Source: Rhizobium sp. BT03 (GTDB taxonomy: Bacteria > Pseudomonadota > Alphaproteobacteria > Rhizobiales > Rhizobiaceae). Taken from it: a stretch of 64,000 bases of DNA. How positions within the stretch are numbered: position 1 is the stretch's first letter; every line of letters begins with the position of its first letter. A model generated the notes under the pieces. It made no database searches. It was given only the letters and a program-made list of their open reading frames with translations, and was not told the DNA's origin. Made by a program: the position numbers and the translations under genes. Positions 56,458-64,000 of this stretch are shown here, piece by piece. The DNA lies in contig NZ_CP125640.1 in the NCBI RefSeq assembly GCF_030053155.1, forward strand, positions 2,170,001-2,234,000, read 5' to 3'.

Positions 56458-56856
56458 ATGACGATCCAGTCGCTTTTCCTCGTCACCCTCGTCGTCGACG
56501 ACTACGACCGCGCCAAGGCTTTCTACTGCGACGCCCTTGGTTTCGATTGCCTTCAGGACGAGAAACAGCCGGAGGGCAAGCGCTGGGTGGTGGTGAAGCC
56601 CAGGGGCGGAGATGGCGCAGCCTTTCTGCTGGCGCAGGCGGCAAACGAGGCGCAGCGGGCGGCGATCGGCAACCAGACCGGCGGCCGTGTCGGCTTCTTC
56701 CTGAAGACCGACGATTTCGCCCGCGACCACGCCGCCATGCTTGCAGCCGGCGTGCGCTTTCTCGAAGAGCCGCGGCATGAGGTTTACGGCACGGTCGCGG
56801 TGTTTTGCGATCCCTACGGCAACAGCTTCGATCTGATCCAGCATGCCGCGGCCTGA
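56458..56856 (+). CDS. VOC-superfamily (glyoxalase-like) protein
   Basis: 132 residues forming one vicinal oxygen chelate domain. The pattern LFLVTLVVDDYDRAKAFYCDALGF at the start and YGTVAVFCDPYGNSFDLIQ at the end, with metal-binding Glu/His-type positions, is typical of glyoxalase/bleomycin-resistance relatives. The substrate is unknown. It is followed by a repeat-rich gap before trpS. Confidence 0.85.
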   Translation: MTIQSLFLVTLVVDDYDRAKAFYCDALGFDCLQDEKQPEGKRWVVVKPRGGDGAAFLLAQAANEAQRAAIGNQTGGRVGFFLKTDDFARDHAAMLAAGVRFLEEPRHEVYGTVAVFCDPYGNSFDLIQHAAA

Positions 56857-56921
56857 ACCCCTTGATTGCGGCCGGTTGCCCGTGCATAAGCCGCGGCGTT
56901 AGCAACATGGGCGAACAGCCA

Positions 56922-57017
56922 CTGCTTTACTCCTCAAGTCGGAATCGACTTGAGGAGTAAAGCAGCAATTTAGAATGTTACAGCGTCCTTTGCGCGTCTG
57001 AAAGACGCGCGGCGCTG
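56922..57017. repeat. GANTC-capped hairpin (copy 2) followed by a second palindrome
   Basis: Arms 56922-56941 and 56946-56965 are perfect 20-base reverse complements with a GAAT loop, apex TCGGAATCGA, containing GAATC. A second stem follows: CAGCG...GCGCGTCT (56981-56999) against AGACGCGC...CGCTG (57003-57017). Together they fill the gap between the glyoxalase gene and trpS (56857-57047). Confidence 0.8.
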
Positions 57018-57047
57018 CAGGCCCTCCACCAGCCTATTGAGGACGAC

Positions 57048-58112
57048 ATGAGCGAATTCAAGAAACTCGTATTCTCCGGCGTGCAGCCGACCGGCAATCT
57101 GCATCTCGGCAACTATCTCGGCGCGATCCGCCGTTTCGTGGCGCTGCAGGAAGGCAATGACTGCATCTATTGCGTCGTCGACATGCATGCGCTCACCGCC
57201 CAGCTGGTGCATGAGGACATGCCGAGCCAGACGCGCTCGATCGCCGCCGCCTTCATCGCCGCCGGCATCGATCCGGAAAAACATATCGTCTTCAACCAGT
57301 CGGCCGTGCCGCAGCACGCCGAACTTGCCTGGATCTTCAACTGCGTCGCCCGCATCGGCTGGATGAACCGCATGACGCAGTTCAAGGACAAGGCCGGCAA
57401 GGACCGCGAGCAGGCCTCGCTCGGCCTTTACGCCTATCCGAGCCTCATGGCCGCCGACATTCTCGTCTATCGCGCCACCCATGTGCCGGTCGGTGAGGAC
57501 CAGAAGCAGCATCTGGAGCTTGCCCGCGACATCGCGATGAAGTTCAACCTCGATTATGCCGAGCATATCGGCAGGACCGGTTACGGCGTCGACATCACCG
57601 TCGGCAACGAGCCGGTGCATGCCTATTTCCCGATGGTCGAGCCGCTGATCGGCGGGCCGGCGCCGCGGGTCATGTCGCTGCGCGACGGCACCAAGAAAAT
57701 GTCGAAATCCGACCCTTCCGACCTCTCGCGCATCAACCTGATGGACGACGAGGACGCGATCTCGAAGAAGATCCGCAAGGCCAAGACCGATCCGGACGGC
57801 TTGCCGAGCGAGGTGGACGGGCTGCAGGGCCGGCCGGAAGCCGACAATCTGGTGGCGATCTATGCGGCGCTCGCCGACAAATCCAAGGCCGAGGTGCTTG
57901 GCGAATTCGGCGGCCAGCAGTTCTCCGTCTTCAAGCCGGCGCTGGTCGATCTCGCCATCCATGTGCTGGCGCCGATCACCGGCGAGATGCGCCGGCTGAT
58001 GGACGATACCAGCCATATCGACGCGATCCTGCGCAAGGGCGGCGAACGCGCCAGGGCCCGCGCCGAGGTGACGATGCGCCAGGTCCGCGACGTCATCGGC
58101 TTCCTCTATTGA
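57048..58112 (+). CDS. trpS: Tryptophanyl-tRNA synthetase
   Basis: 354 residues, class I synthetase. The HIGH-type motif is [11 protein letters not shown] near residue 15, and the KMSKS motif is [11 protein letters not shown] near 217. [10 protein letters not shown] and the [13 protein letters not shown] stretch, which holds tryptophan and ATP contacts, are present. Full length. It follows murJ-region genes as in S. meliloti. Confidence 0.97.
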   Translation: MSEFKKLVFSGVQPTGNLHLGNYLGAIRRFVALQEGNDCIYCVVDMHALTAQLVHEDMPSQTRSIAAAFIAAGIDPEKHIVFNQSAVPQHAELAWIFNCVARIGWMNRMTQFKDKAGKDREQASLGLYAYPSLMAADILVYRATHVPVGEDQKQHLELARDIAMKFNLDYAEHIGRTGYGVDITVGNEPVHAYFPMVEPLIGGPAPRVMSLRDGTKKMSKSDPSDLSRINLMDDEDAISKKIRKAKTDPDGLPSEVDGLQGRPEADNLVAIYAALADKSKAEVLGEFGGQQFSVFKPALVDLAIHVLAPITGEMRRLMDDTSHIDAILRKGGERARARAEVTMRQVRDVIGFLY

Positions 58113-58123
58113 GGCACATCTCC

Positions 58124-58171
58124 TCTTCTCCCGGTTGGGGGAGAGGGGAACTTCTCCCGGGGGGAGAAGAG
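58124..58171. terminator. Stem-loop repeat after trpS
   Basis: CTCTTCTCCC (58124-58133) and GGGAGAAGAG (58162-58171) pair around an inner stretch containing further CTTCTCCC and GGGAGA words. Followed by CAAAAACTG, not a T-run. Related to the TTCTCCCC repeats at 19.4 and 55.7 kb; likely both repeat and weak terminator. Confidence 0.5.
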
Positions 58172-58220
58172 CAAAAACTGAGCTTGCAATTTTTCTGCTT
58201 CGGGTGTCAGAGTCCGCGCC

Positions 58221-58712
58221 ATGGTATCGAAGCGACTCTCACGGCTCGAAGGTCATCGCCGCAAATTCATGGCGGTGATCGACGGTACACCCGAATGCCA
58301 GCGCGCCGTTCATTATGCCGGCCGGCGCGCGAAGAATTCCAATGGCGGGCTGGTGCTGCTCTACGTCATCCCCGACGGGGATTTCCAGCAATGGCTGGGC
58401 GTCGAGGCGATCATGCGGGCCGAGGCGCGCGAGGAGGCCGAGGCGGTCGTTGCCAAGATCGCCCAGATCGTGCGCGAGACGATCGGCATCGAGCCGGAGA
58501 TCGTCATCCGCGAAGGCGGCGCGGCCGAACAGATCAACGCCGTGATCGAGGACGACCGCGATGTGGCGATCCTCGTTCTGGCCGCTGGGTCGGCGAAGGA
58601 GGGCCCGGGACCGCTGGTCTCGTCGATCGCCGGCCGCGCAGCAGCCTTTCCGATCCCGGTCACCGTGCTGCCGGATACGCTGACCAATGAGGAAATCGAC
58701 GCCCTCTGCTGA
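58221..58712 (+). CDS. Universal stress protein, UspA family
   Basis: 163 residues with one Usp domain. It begins FMAVIDGTPECQRAVHYAGRRAK, has GGLVLLYVIPDG, and closes with ILVLAAGSAKEGPGPLVSSIAG then FPIPVTVLPD. The ATP-binding GxxGx(9)G(S/T) motif appears only loosely as AAGSAKEGPGPLVSS, so nucleotide binding is uncertain. It stands alone 108 bases after trpS. Confidence 0.88.
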   Translation: MVSKRLSRLEGHRRKFMAVIDGTPECQRAVHYAGRRAKNSNGGLVLLYVIPDGDFQQWLGVEAIMRAEAREEAEAVVAKIAQIVRETIGIEPEIVIREGGAAEQINAVIEDDRDVAILVLAAGSAKEGPGPLVSSIAGRAAAFPIPVTVLPDTLTNEEIDALC

Positions 58713-58734
58713 CAATTTCTTGAGTAAAAATCTC

Positions 58735-58763
58735 TTGAATGGCGCCGGCAATCGGCTTATCTT
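58735..58763 (+). promoter_or_regulatory. Candidate sigma-70 promoter of nfuA
   Basis: TTGAAT (58735-58740), a 17-base spacer and TATCTT (58758-58763) lie about 50 bases upstream of the chosen nfuA ATG at 58818. Confidence 0.55.
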
Positions 58764-58817
58764 CTTTTGAAGAATTCTAAAGACGGCGAAGCCATGGGCA
58801 GCCGCATGGAGACCCAG

Positions 58818-59384
58818 ATGTTCATTCAGACCGAAGCCACGCCGAACCCCGCCACGCAGAAGTTCCTGCCGGGCAAGGTGGTGATGGAAAACGGCACGGC
58901 CGAGTTCCGCAGCGCCGAGGAAGCCGAAGCTTCGCCGCTTGCCGCCCGCCTGTTCGAAATCCCTGGCGTCACCGGCGTCTATTTCGGCTATGATTTCATT
59001 TCCGTCTCCAAGGACGATGCCGAGTGGCAGCATCTTAAGCCGGCTATCTTAGGCTCGATCATGGAGCATTTCATGTCCGGCAAGCCTGTTATGGGCGATG
59101 CCTCGATCCTTTCCGAGGACGCCGATGCCGGCGACGAGTTTTTCGACGAAGGCGATGAATCGATCGTGCTGACCATCAAGGAGCTGCTGGAGACCCGCGT
59201 GCGGCCGGCCGTTGCCCAGGACGGCGGCGACATCACCTTTCGCGGTTTCAAGGACGGCAAGGTCTATCTGAACATGAAGGGTTCCTGCGCCGGCTGCCCG
59301 TCTTCGACGGCGACGCTGAAGCACGGCGTCCAGAACCTGCTGCGCCATTTCGTCCCGGAAGTGCAGGAAGTGATCGCCGCTTAA
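58818..59384 (+). CDS. nfuA: Fe-S scaffold/carrier protein, NfuA-like (NifU C-terminal type)
   Basis: 188 residues from the ATG at 58818, preceded by GGAG; an open frame from 58767 would add 17 residues. The N-terminal NFU1-N domain (FIQTEATPNPATQKFLPG) is followed by the NifU C-terminal domain (RPAVAQDGGDITFRG) with the cluster-binding CXXC in GSCAGCPSS near residue 160. It delivers 4Fe-4S clusters to enzymes; MiaB, encoded 3 kb downstream, is such a client class. It has its own promoter candidate. Confidence 0.92.
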   Translation: MFIQTEATPNPATQKFLPGKVVMENGTAEFRSAEEAEASPLAARLFEIPGVTGVYFGYDFISVSKDDAEWQHLKPAILGSIMEHFMSGKPVMGDASILSEDADAGDEFFDEGDESIVLTIKELLETRVRPAVAQDGGDITFRGFKDGKVYLNMKGSCAGCPSSTATLKHGVQNLLRHFVPEVQEVIAA

Positions 59385-59471
59385 AAACGTGAATTGGTCC
59401 GGCCGTTCATCTCCCGTTCGGCCGGATGAATTTATCATCGGGCGACAATAGATTTTTCGGAAATTGATGGC

Positions 59472-60134
59472 ATGATTGTTCTGGCGCTCGACACGGCAGG
59501 TGTAGACTGCGCTGCCGCCGTTTACGACAGCGGCAGGAATACGATGCTGGGGGAGGCATCGGACATGATCGGCAAGGGGCATGCTGAACATCTGATCGGT
59601 ATCGTCGATCGCGCGCTGGATCAGGCCGATATGACACTCTCCGATATCGACCGGATTGCCGTCACCGTCGGTCCCGGCTCGTTTACCGGCATCCGCGTCG
59701 GGGTTGCCGCCGCCCGTGGTTTTGCGCTTTCGCTCAATGTACCCGCCGTCGGCGTCACCACGCTCGAGGTCATGGCATCGGCCCAGCGCGAGAAGACGCC
59801 TCATCGCGCCGTGCTGGCCGCGATGGATGCCAAGCGGGACGAAATCTACCTCCAGTCCTTTTCATCGGACGGTTCGCCCCTCGACGCGCCGCGGGCGTTG
59901 AGCGTTGCGCAAGCGCAGGCTTTTGCGAGAGGCTTCGACGGCGAGATCACCGGTTCGGCGGCGCCGCTCTTGAAGGCCGACGCCGGCGGCGATCACACCA
60001 ACAATTTCCCGATCTCTATCGTGGCGCGCCTCGGTGCTGCCGCCTCCTCCGATGCCGGAAAGCCGAAGCCCCTTTATCTGCGCGGACCCGATGCCAAGCC
60101 GCAGGCCGGGTATGCGATTGCCCGACGAGTATGA
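59472..60134 (+). CDS. tsaB: tRNA threonylcarbamoyladenosine synthesis protein TsaB
   Basis: 220 residues. ASKHA-fold protein that partners TsaD and TsaE to make t6A37 in tRNA. The opening IVLALDTAGVDCAAAVYD and VTVGPGSFTGIRVGVAAARGFAL near residue 70 are diagnostic. The stop overlaps the rimI start by four bases (ATGA), the usual tsaB-rimI coupling. Confidence 0.94.
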   Translation: MIVLALDTAGVDCAAAVYDSGRNTMLGEASDMIGKGHAEHLIGIVDRALDQADMTLSDIDRIAVTVGPGSFTGIRVGVAAARGFALSLNVPAVGVTTLEVMASAQREKTPHRAVLAAMDAKRDEIYLQSFSSDGSPLDAPRALSVAQAQAFARGFDGEITGSAAPLLKADAGGDHTNNFPISIVARLGAAASSDAGKPKPLYLRGPDAKPQAGYAIARRV

Positions 60135-60631
60135 CGATGCTGGAAGCCTATCTGACGCTAAAGCCGGAATTCGAGATCATCGCCATGGAGCGCGAGGATT
60201 GCCGCGATGTCGCCGTCCTGCACGGCGAGCGCTTCGCCCGGCCCTGGGGCGACGGCGAATTTCACGGGCTGCTGATGCAGGAGACCGTGTTCGGCTTCGT
60301 CGCGCGCCAGACCAACGCCATCCTGAAAAAGCCGCTTCCCGGCTTCATCCTGGCCCGCCATGTCGCCGGCGAAGCTGAGATCCTGACGATCGCCGTCCAG
60401 GCCAAGGCCGCCCGCGCCGGGCTCGGCTGGCGGCTGATGCAGGCGGCGATGCGGGAAGCGCGCGCCCGCGGCGGCGAGAGCATGTTTCTCGAGGTCGACG
60501 ACGGCAATACGGCAGCGCTTGGCCTCTATCGCAAGCTCGGCTTCGAAAAGGTCGGGGAACGCAAGGGTTATTACAAGCAGGAAAACGGCGCCCTCTCCAC
60601 GGCGCTTGTCATGAAGCGCGTTCTTCGGTAG
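60131..60631 (+). CDS. rimI: Ribosomal protein S18 alanine N-acetyltransferase RimI-like
   Basis: 166 residues, GNAT fold. Motif A is AEILTIAVQAKAARAGLGWRLMQAAM near residue 85, and the conserved FLEVDDGNTAALGLYRKLGFEKVGERKGYY closes the domain. The target by family is the N-terminus of S18. Translationally coupled to tsaB. Confidence 0.9.
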   Translation: MTMLEAYLTLKPEFEIIAMEREDCRDVAVLHGERFARPWGDGEFHGLLMQETVFGFVARQTNAILKKPLPGFILARHVAGEAEILTIAVQAKAARAGLGWRLMQAAMREARARGGESMFLEVDDGNTAALGLYRKLGFEKVGERKGYYKQENGALSTALVMKRVLR

Positions 60632-60714
60632 TTCCCTGCCAGAGAGATGACATGCTGATCGGCGCCAAAGCCCTTCGGCATTGTCGCAAGACGAATATCT
60701 TTTGAAGGCGGGCC

Positions 60715-61143
60715 ATGTCTGATGTAGCCAAGACCCTTGAGGAGCTTTGCACCGAACGCGGCATGCGCATGACCGAGCAGCGCCGCGTGATCGCGCGCAT
60801 CCTGGAAGACTCCGAAGACCATCCCGATGTCGAGGAACTCTACCGCCGCTCGGTGAAGGTCGATGCGAAGATCTCGATCTCGACCGTCTACCGCACCGTG
60901 AAACTGTTCGAGGATGCCGGCATCATCGCCCGCCACGACTTCCGCGACGGGCGCTCGCGCTACGAAACGGTGCCGGAAGAGCATCACGACCACCTGATCG
61001 ATCTGAAAACCGGCACGGTCATCGAATTCCGCTCGCCGGAGATCGAGGCGCTGCAGGAGCGCATCGCCCGCGAGCACGGCTTCCAACTCGTCGACCACCG
61101 GCTGGAGCTCTACGGCATCCCGCTGAAGAAGGACGATCTCTGA
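60715..61143 (+). CDS. fur: Fur-family metalloregulator (Fur/Mur)
   Basis: 142 residues. Winged helix ERGMRMTEQRRVIARILEDSEDHPDVEELY and SISTVYRTVKLFEDAGII, then the metal site in VPEEHHDHLIDLKTG near residue 88. The C-terminal CXXC zinc motifs of E. coli Fur are absent. In Rhizobium and Agrobacterium the orthologue at this kind of locus responds to manganese and is called Mur; iron control is mainly by RirA and Irr. It follows rimI and precedes the olsA-type acyltransferase. Confidence 0.88.
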   Translation: MSDVAKTLEELCTERGMRMTEQRRVIARILEDSEDHPDVEELYRRSVKVDAKISISTVYRTVKLFEDAGIIARHDFRDGRSRYETVPEEHHDHLIDLKTGTVIEFRSPEIEALQERIAREHGFQLVDHRLELYGIPLKKDDL

Positions 61144-61170
61144 AGCGATGGCCGCCCGGGGGACCAGCCT

Positions 61171-61968
61171 TTGATCGCCTGGCTGCGCATTGCCTGTGCT
61201 GCGGTCGTCATCCTGGCCGTCAGCATCGTGCTCGTACCGCTGCAGCTGCTCGCCCTGCGTTTCGACTGGCGGCTGCGGCGCCGGCTGCCGCGCGTCTGGC
61301 ACCGCATCGTCTGCTCTTGTCTCGGCATCCGCGTTCGCGTCACCGGCCGGCTGGAAGAGCGCCGGCCGCTGATGCTCTGCTCCAACCATTCCTCCTGGAT
61401 GGATATCATGGTGATGTCGGCGGTTGCCGACGTCGCCTTCATCGCCAAGATCGAGGTGGCCGAATGGCCGATCTTCGGCACGCTCGCCAAGCTGCAGAAG
61501 AGCGTCTTCGTCGTACGCGAGGAGAGGCGCAAGACCGGCCATCAGGCAAACGAGATCGCCGGGCGGATGGCCGATGGCGAAATCGTCGTGCTCTTCCCAG
61601 AGGGCACGACCTCGGACGGCAACCGGCTGCTGGAGGTCAAGTCCTCGCTGTTCGGCGCCGCCGCCATGGCCGTGCCCGCTTCGCCCACAGGAACCGTGGT
61701 GGTGCAGCCGGTGGCGGTCGCCTATACAAGAGTGCACGGCATCGCCATGGGCCGCTATCACCGGCCGCTCGCCGCCTGGCCGGGGGATATCGAGCTCTTG
61801 CCGCACCTGATCGATATCGTAAAATGCGGCGCGATCGACGCCGAGGTTTCCTTCGGCGAGGCGGTGGAATACCGCGCCGACACCAATCGCAAGGAAGTGA
61901 GCGCGACCATCGCCTCACGCATCCGCAACCTGTTGAACAGCCGCCTGCGCGGGCGCGACATTGCCTGA
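61171..61968 (+). CDS. olsA: 1-acyl-glycerol-3-phosphate acyltransferase family, probable OlsA
   Basis: 265 residues from a TTG at 61171, with a G-rich ribosome site (GGGGGA) upstream. One membrane segment lies near residues 5-28. The PlsC motifs are NHSSWMDIMVM (NHX4D, catalytic, near 71) and FPEGTTSDGN near 143. OlsA adds the second, ester-linked acyl chain to lyso-ornithine lipid. The position between fur/mur and miaB matches the olsA locus I recall in S. meliloti, and olsB is also in this window. The alternative is a lysophosphatidate acyltransferase (PlsC). Confidence 0.8.
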   Translation: MIAWLRIACAAVVILAVSIVLVPLQLLALRFDWRLRRRLPRVWHRIVCSCLGIRVRVTGRLEERRPLMLCSNHSSWMDIMVMSAVADVAFIAKIEVAEWPIFGTLAKLQKSVFVVREERRKTGHQANEIAGRMADGEIVVLFPEGTTSDGNRLLEVKSSLFGAAAMAVPASPTGTVVVQPVAVAYTRVHGIAMGRYHRPLAAWPGDIELLPHLIDIVKCGAIDAEVSFGEAVEYRADTNRKEVSATIASRIRNLLNSRLRGRDIA

Positions 61969-62017
61969 AACAAGATTTCGATTTTCTCGGGCGTGAAAAA
62001 CCACTAAATAGCCCGCC

Positions 62018-63427
62018 ATGACACAGGACAGCGCCCTCCTCCAGGCCCCGGAGCAGACACTCCGCGACGGCTCCAACAGCCGCAAGGTCTTCATCAAGAC
62101 CTATGGCTGCCAGATGAACGTCTATGATTCCACGCGGATGAGCGATGCGCTCGCCCGCGACGGTTACGAACCGACCGAGGATATGGAAGAGGCCGACCTC
62201 GTTCTGCTCAATACCTGCCATATCAGAGAGAAGGCGGCCGAGAAGGTCTATTCGGCGCTTGGCCGGCTGCGCGACATGAAAAAGAGGAAGGCGGCCGACG
62301 GCCGGGAGATGATGATCGGCGTTGCCGGCTGCGTCGCCCAGGCCGAAGGCGAGGAGATCCTGCGCCGGGCCCCCGCCGTCGACGTCGTCATCGGCCCGCA
62401 GACCTATCACCGTCTGCCGGAAGCCTTGCGCCAGGCCAAGCAGGGGCGCCGCGTCGTCGATACCGAATATGCGATCGAGGACAAGTTCGAGCATCTACCG
62501 ATCGCCGAGAGCCGGAAGATTCGTGCCCGCGGCGTCACCGCCTTCCTGACGGTGCAGGAGGGCTGCGACAAGTTCTGCACCTTCTGCGTCGTGCCCTATA
62601 CACGCGGCTCGGAAGTGTCGCGGCCGGTTTCTCAGATCGTCGAGGAAGCCGAAAAGCTGGTCGAGGGCGGCGTGCGCGAGATCACCCTGCTCGGGCAGAA
62701 CGTCAATGCCTGGCACGGCGCCGGGTCGCGGGGCGAGGCATGGAGCCTCGGCGACCTGCTCTACCGGCTTGCCGAGATCCCCGGCCTTGCGCGGCTGCGC
62801 TACACCACCAGCCATCCGCGCGACATGGACGACCGGCTGATCGACGCCCACCGCGATCTCCGGGCGCTGATGCCCTATCTGCACCTGCCGGTGCAATCGG
62901 GCTCCGACCGTATCCTCAAAGCGATGAACCGGCGCCACACGGCGGCCGAATATCTCTCGCTGATCGAACGCATCCGCACGGTGCGGCCCGATATCGCCCT
63001 GTCCGGCGATTTCATTACCGGCTTTCCGGGGGAGACAGACGAAGATTTTGAGGATACATTAGAACTTGTGAAGAAGGTGCGCTATGCGCAGGCCTTCTCG
63101 TTCAAATACTCGACACGGCCGGGCACCCCCGGCGCGGAACTGAAGGACCAGGTGCCGGAAGAGATCAAGGCAGAACGGCTGGAACGCCTGCAAGCGCTTC
63201 TCGTGAAGCAGCAGCAGGAATTTGCCGAATCCTGCATCGGCAAGGAGATCGACCTGTTGCTGGAAAAGCCCGGTCGCATGCCGGAACAGCTGATCGGCCG
63301 TTCTCCCTGGCTTCAATCCGTGAATGTTGATGCAAAAGCATCGCAAATCGGTGACATTATTAAAGTGCGAATCACCGGAACCGGAAACAACAGCCTGTTT
63401 GCCGAACGTGCAGAGGCTGCGGTTTAA
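62018..63427 (+). CDS. miaB: tRNA-2-methylthio-N6-dimethylallyladenosine synthase
   Basis: 469 residues. The N-terminal UPF0004 domain has three cluster cysteines: [22 protein letters not shown] and [11 protein letters not shown]. The radical SAM motif is [17 protein letters not shown] near residue 185, and a TRAM domain ends the protein. It adds the methylthio group to i6A37 of tRNA using two 4Fe-4S clusters. Followed 18 bases later by the phoH-like gene. Confidence 0.97.
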   Translation: MTQDSALLQAPEQTLRDGSNSRKVFIKTYGCQMNVYDSTRMSDALARDGYEPTEDMEEADLVLLNTCHIREKAAEKVYSALGRLRDMKKRKAADGREMMIGVAGCVAQAEGEEILRRAPAVDVVIGPQTYHRLPEALRQAKQGRRVVDTEYAIEDKFEHLPIAESRKIRARGVTAFLTVQEGCDKFCTFCVVPYTRGSEVSRPVSQIVEEAEKLVEGGVREITLLGQNVNAWHGAGSRGEAWSLGDLLYRLAEIPGLARLRYTTSHPRDMDDRLIDAHRDLRALMPYLHLPVQSGSDRILKAMNRRHTAAEYLSLIERIRTVRPDIALSGDFITGFPGETDEDFEDTLELVKKVRYAQAFSFKYSTRPGTPGAELKDQVPEEIKAERLERLQALLVKQQQEFAESCIGKEIDLLLEKPGRMPEQLIGRSPWLQSVNVDAKASQIGDIIKVRITGTGNNSLFAERAEAAV

Positions 63428-63445
63428 CCCAAGGAGCCCGACCGC

Positions 63446-64000
63446 TTGAACGGACAAGAATTGGTTTCTTCTTCACCGCGCCACCCCCGCACGCCGAGCG
63501 ACACCAATCACTTCGTCCTGACGTTCGAGAACAACCGCTTCGCCAGCGAGCTCTTCGGTCAATTCGACCAGAACCTCAAGCTGCTCGAGGAACGGCTCAA
63601 CATCGATGCGCGGGCCCGCGGCAATTCGGTCGTCATTACAGGCGATGTCGTGACCACCAACCAGGCGCGGCGCACCCTCGATTATCTCTATGAAAAGCTT
63701 CAGAAAGGCGGCAGCGTGGAACGATCCGACGTCGAGGGCGCAATCCGCATGGCGGTCGCCGCCGACGACCAGCTCAGCCTTCCCACCATGGAGCGCAAGG
63801 CCAAGCTGACGATGGCGCAGGTTTCCACCCGCAAGAAGACGATCATCGCCCGCACGCCGACCCAGGACGCCTATATAAGGGCGCTTGAGCGTGCCGAGCT
63901 GGTCTTCGGTGTCGGCCCGGCCGGCACCGGCAAGACCTATCTCGCCGTCGCCCATGCCGCCCAGCTGCTGGAGCGCGGCGCGGTCGAAAAGATCATCCTG
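63446..64000 (+). CDS. phoH: PhoH-like ATPase, truncated by the window edge
   Basis: 185 codons of the N-terminal part, open to the last base. The start is a TTG at 63446, with AAGGAG 15 bases upstream. FVLTFENNRFASELFGQFDQ opens a KH-like N-terminal region (about 20-110), and the Walker A VGPAGTGKTYLAVAHA lies near residue 155. PhoH-family ATPases linked to miaB and ybeY are thought to act in RNA or ribosome metabolism. The rest of the gene is outside the window. Confidence 0.92.
   Translation, partial: MNGQELVSSSPRHPRTPSDTNHFVLTFENNRFASELFGQFDQNLKLLEERLNIDARARGNSVVITGDVVTTNQARRTLDYLYEKLQKGGSVERSDVEGAIRMAVAADDQLSLPTMERKAKLTMAQVSTRKKTIIARTPTQDAYIRALERAELVFGVGPAGTGKTYLAVAHAAQLLERGAVEKIIL

Overview
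This is a 64 kb stretch of GC-rich chromosome from a member of the Rhizobiales, almost certainly Rhizobium of the etli/leguminosarum complex. The evidence is protein-level resemblance (Fmt, MutS, GlnD, Def, EngB), the local order lptC-lptA-lptB-rpoN-hpf-ptsN and tme/mutS-glnD-murJ-trpS, the ornithine-lipid genes olsB and olsA, and intergenic palindromes typical of this genus. It is mostly housekeeping chromosome. No rRNA, tRNA, CRISPR array or prophage was seen. The window cuts yidC at its left end and a phoH-like gene at its right end.

1-13 kb is the most accessory part. Between yidC, engB and argB, which I remember as close neighbours in related genera, lie a divergent O-methyltransferase/TetR pair, a cold-shock gene, two small genes, a HisKA_2 sensor kinase, and an operon of an ECF sigma factor, an RskA-like anti-sigma factor and a secreted fasciclin-domain protein. 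After argB come a Nudix gene, an ArsR regulator divergent from a fatty acid desaturase with AT-rich operator-like repeats, and a 1537 bp IS1182-type element with a 5 bp target duplication.

13-31 kb holds an L-lactate dehydrogenase-type flavoenzyme and an operon of a BchE-like radical SAM protein, Ada and a PEP-mutase-like protein. These are followed by a HAD nucleotidase, an EF-hand protein, a LOG-type protein, dapD-dapE, and the reverse-strand group def/fmt/truA, interrupted by a VapBC/FitAB-type toxin-antitoxin pair. A mosaic element with about 42 bp inverted arms fills the whole space between truA and its convergent neighbour. Next are rmuC, rbsK, ptsN and hpf.

31-44 kb contains rpoN and lptB-lptA-lptC on the minus strand, then sppA, ihfB, a LapA-like gene, small enzymes, two RNA methyltransferase genes overlapping into lspA, a hybrid histidine kinase and olsB. 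44-64 kb contains an AraC regulator, tme (malic enzyme) divergent from mutS, then glnD, murJ, an M15-like peptidase, a glyoxalase, trpS, a universal stress protein, and a plus-strand run of nfuA, tsaB, rimI, fur/mur, olsA, miaB and phoH.

Functional themes are envelope building (YidC, Lpt, MurJ, DapD/E, LspA, ornithine lipids), nitrogen and sigma-54 control (RpoN, PtsN, GlnD, Hpf), translation and tRNA modification (TruA, Fmt, Def, TsaB, RimI, MiaB, TrpS) and DNA repair (MutS, Ada, RmuC). The best leads for something not well described are the sigma/anti-sigma/fasciclin operon, the radical SAM-Ada operon, the mosaic inverted-repeat element and the hairpins capped by a GANTC methylation site.
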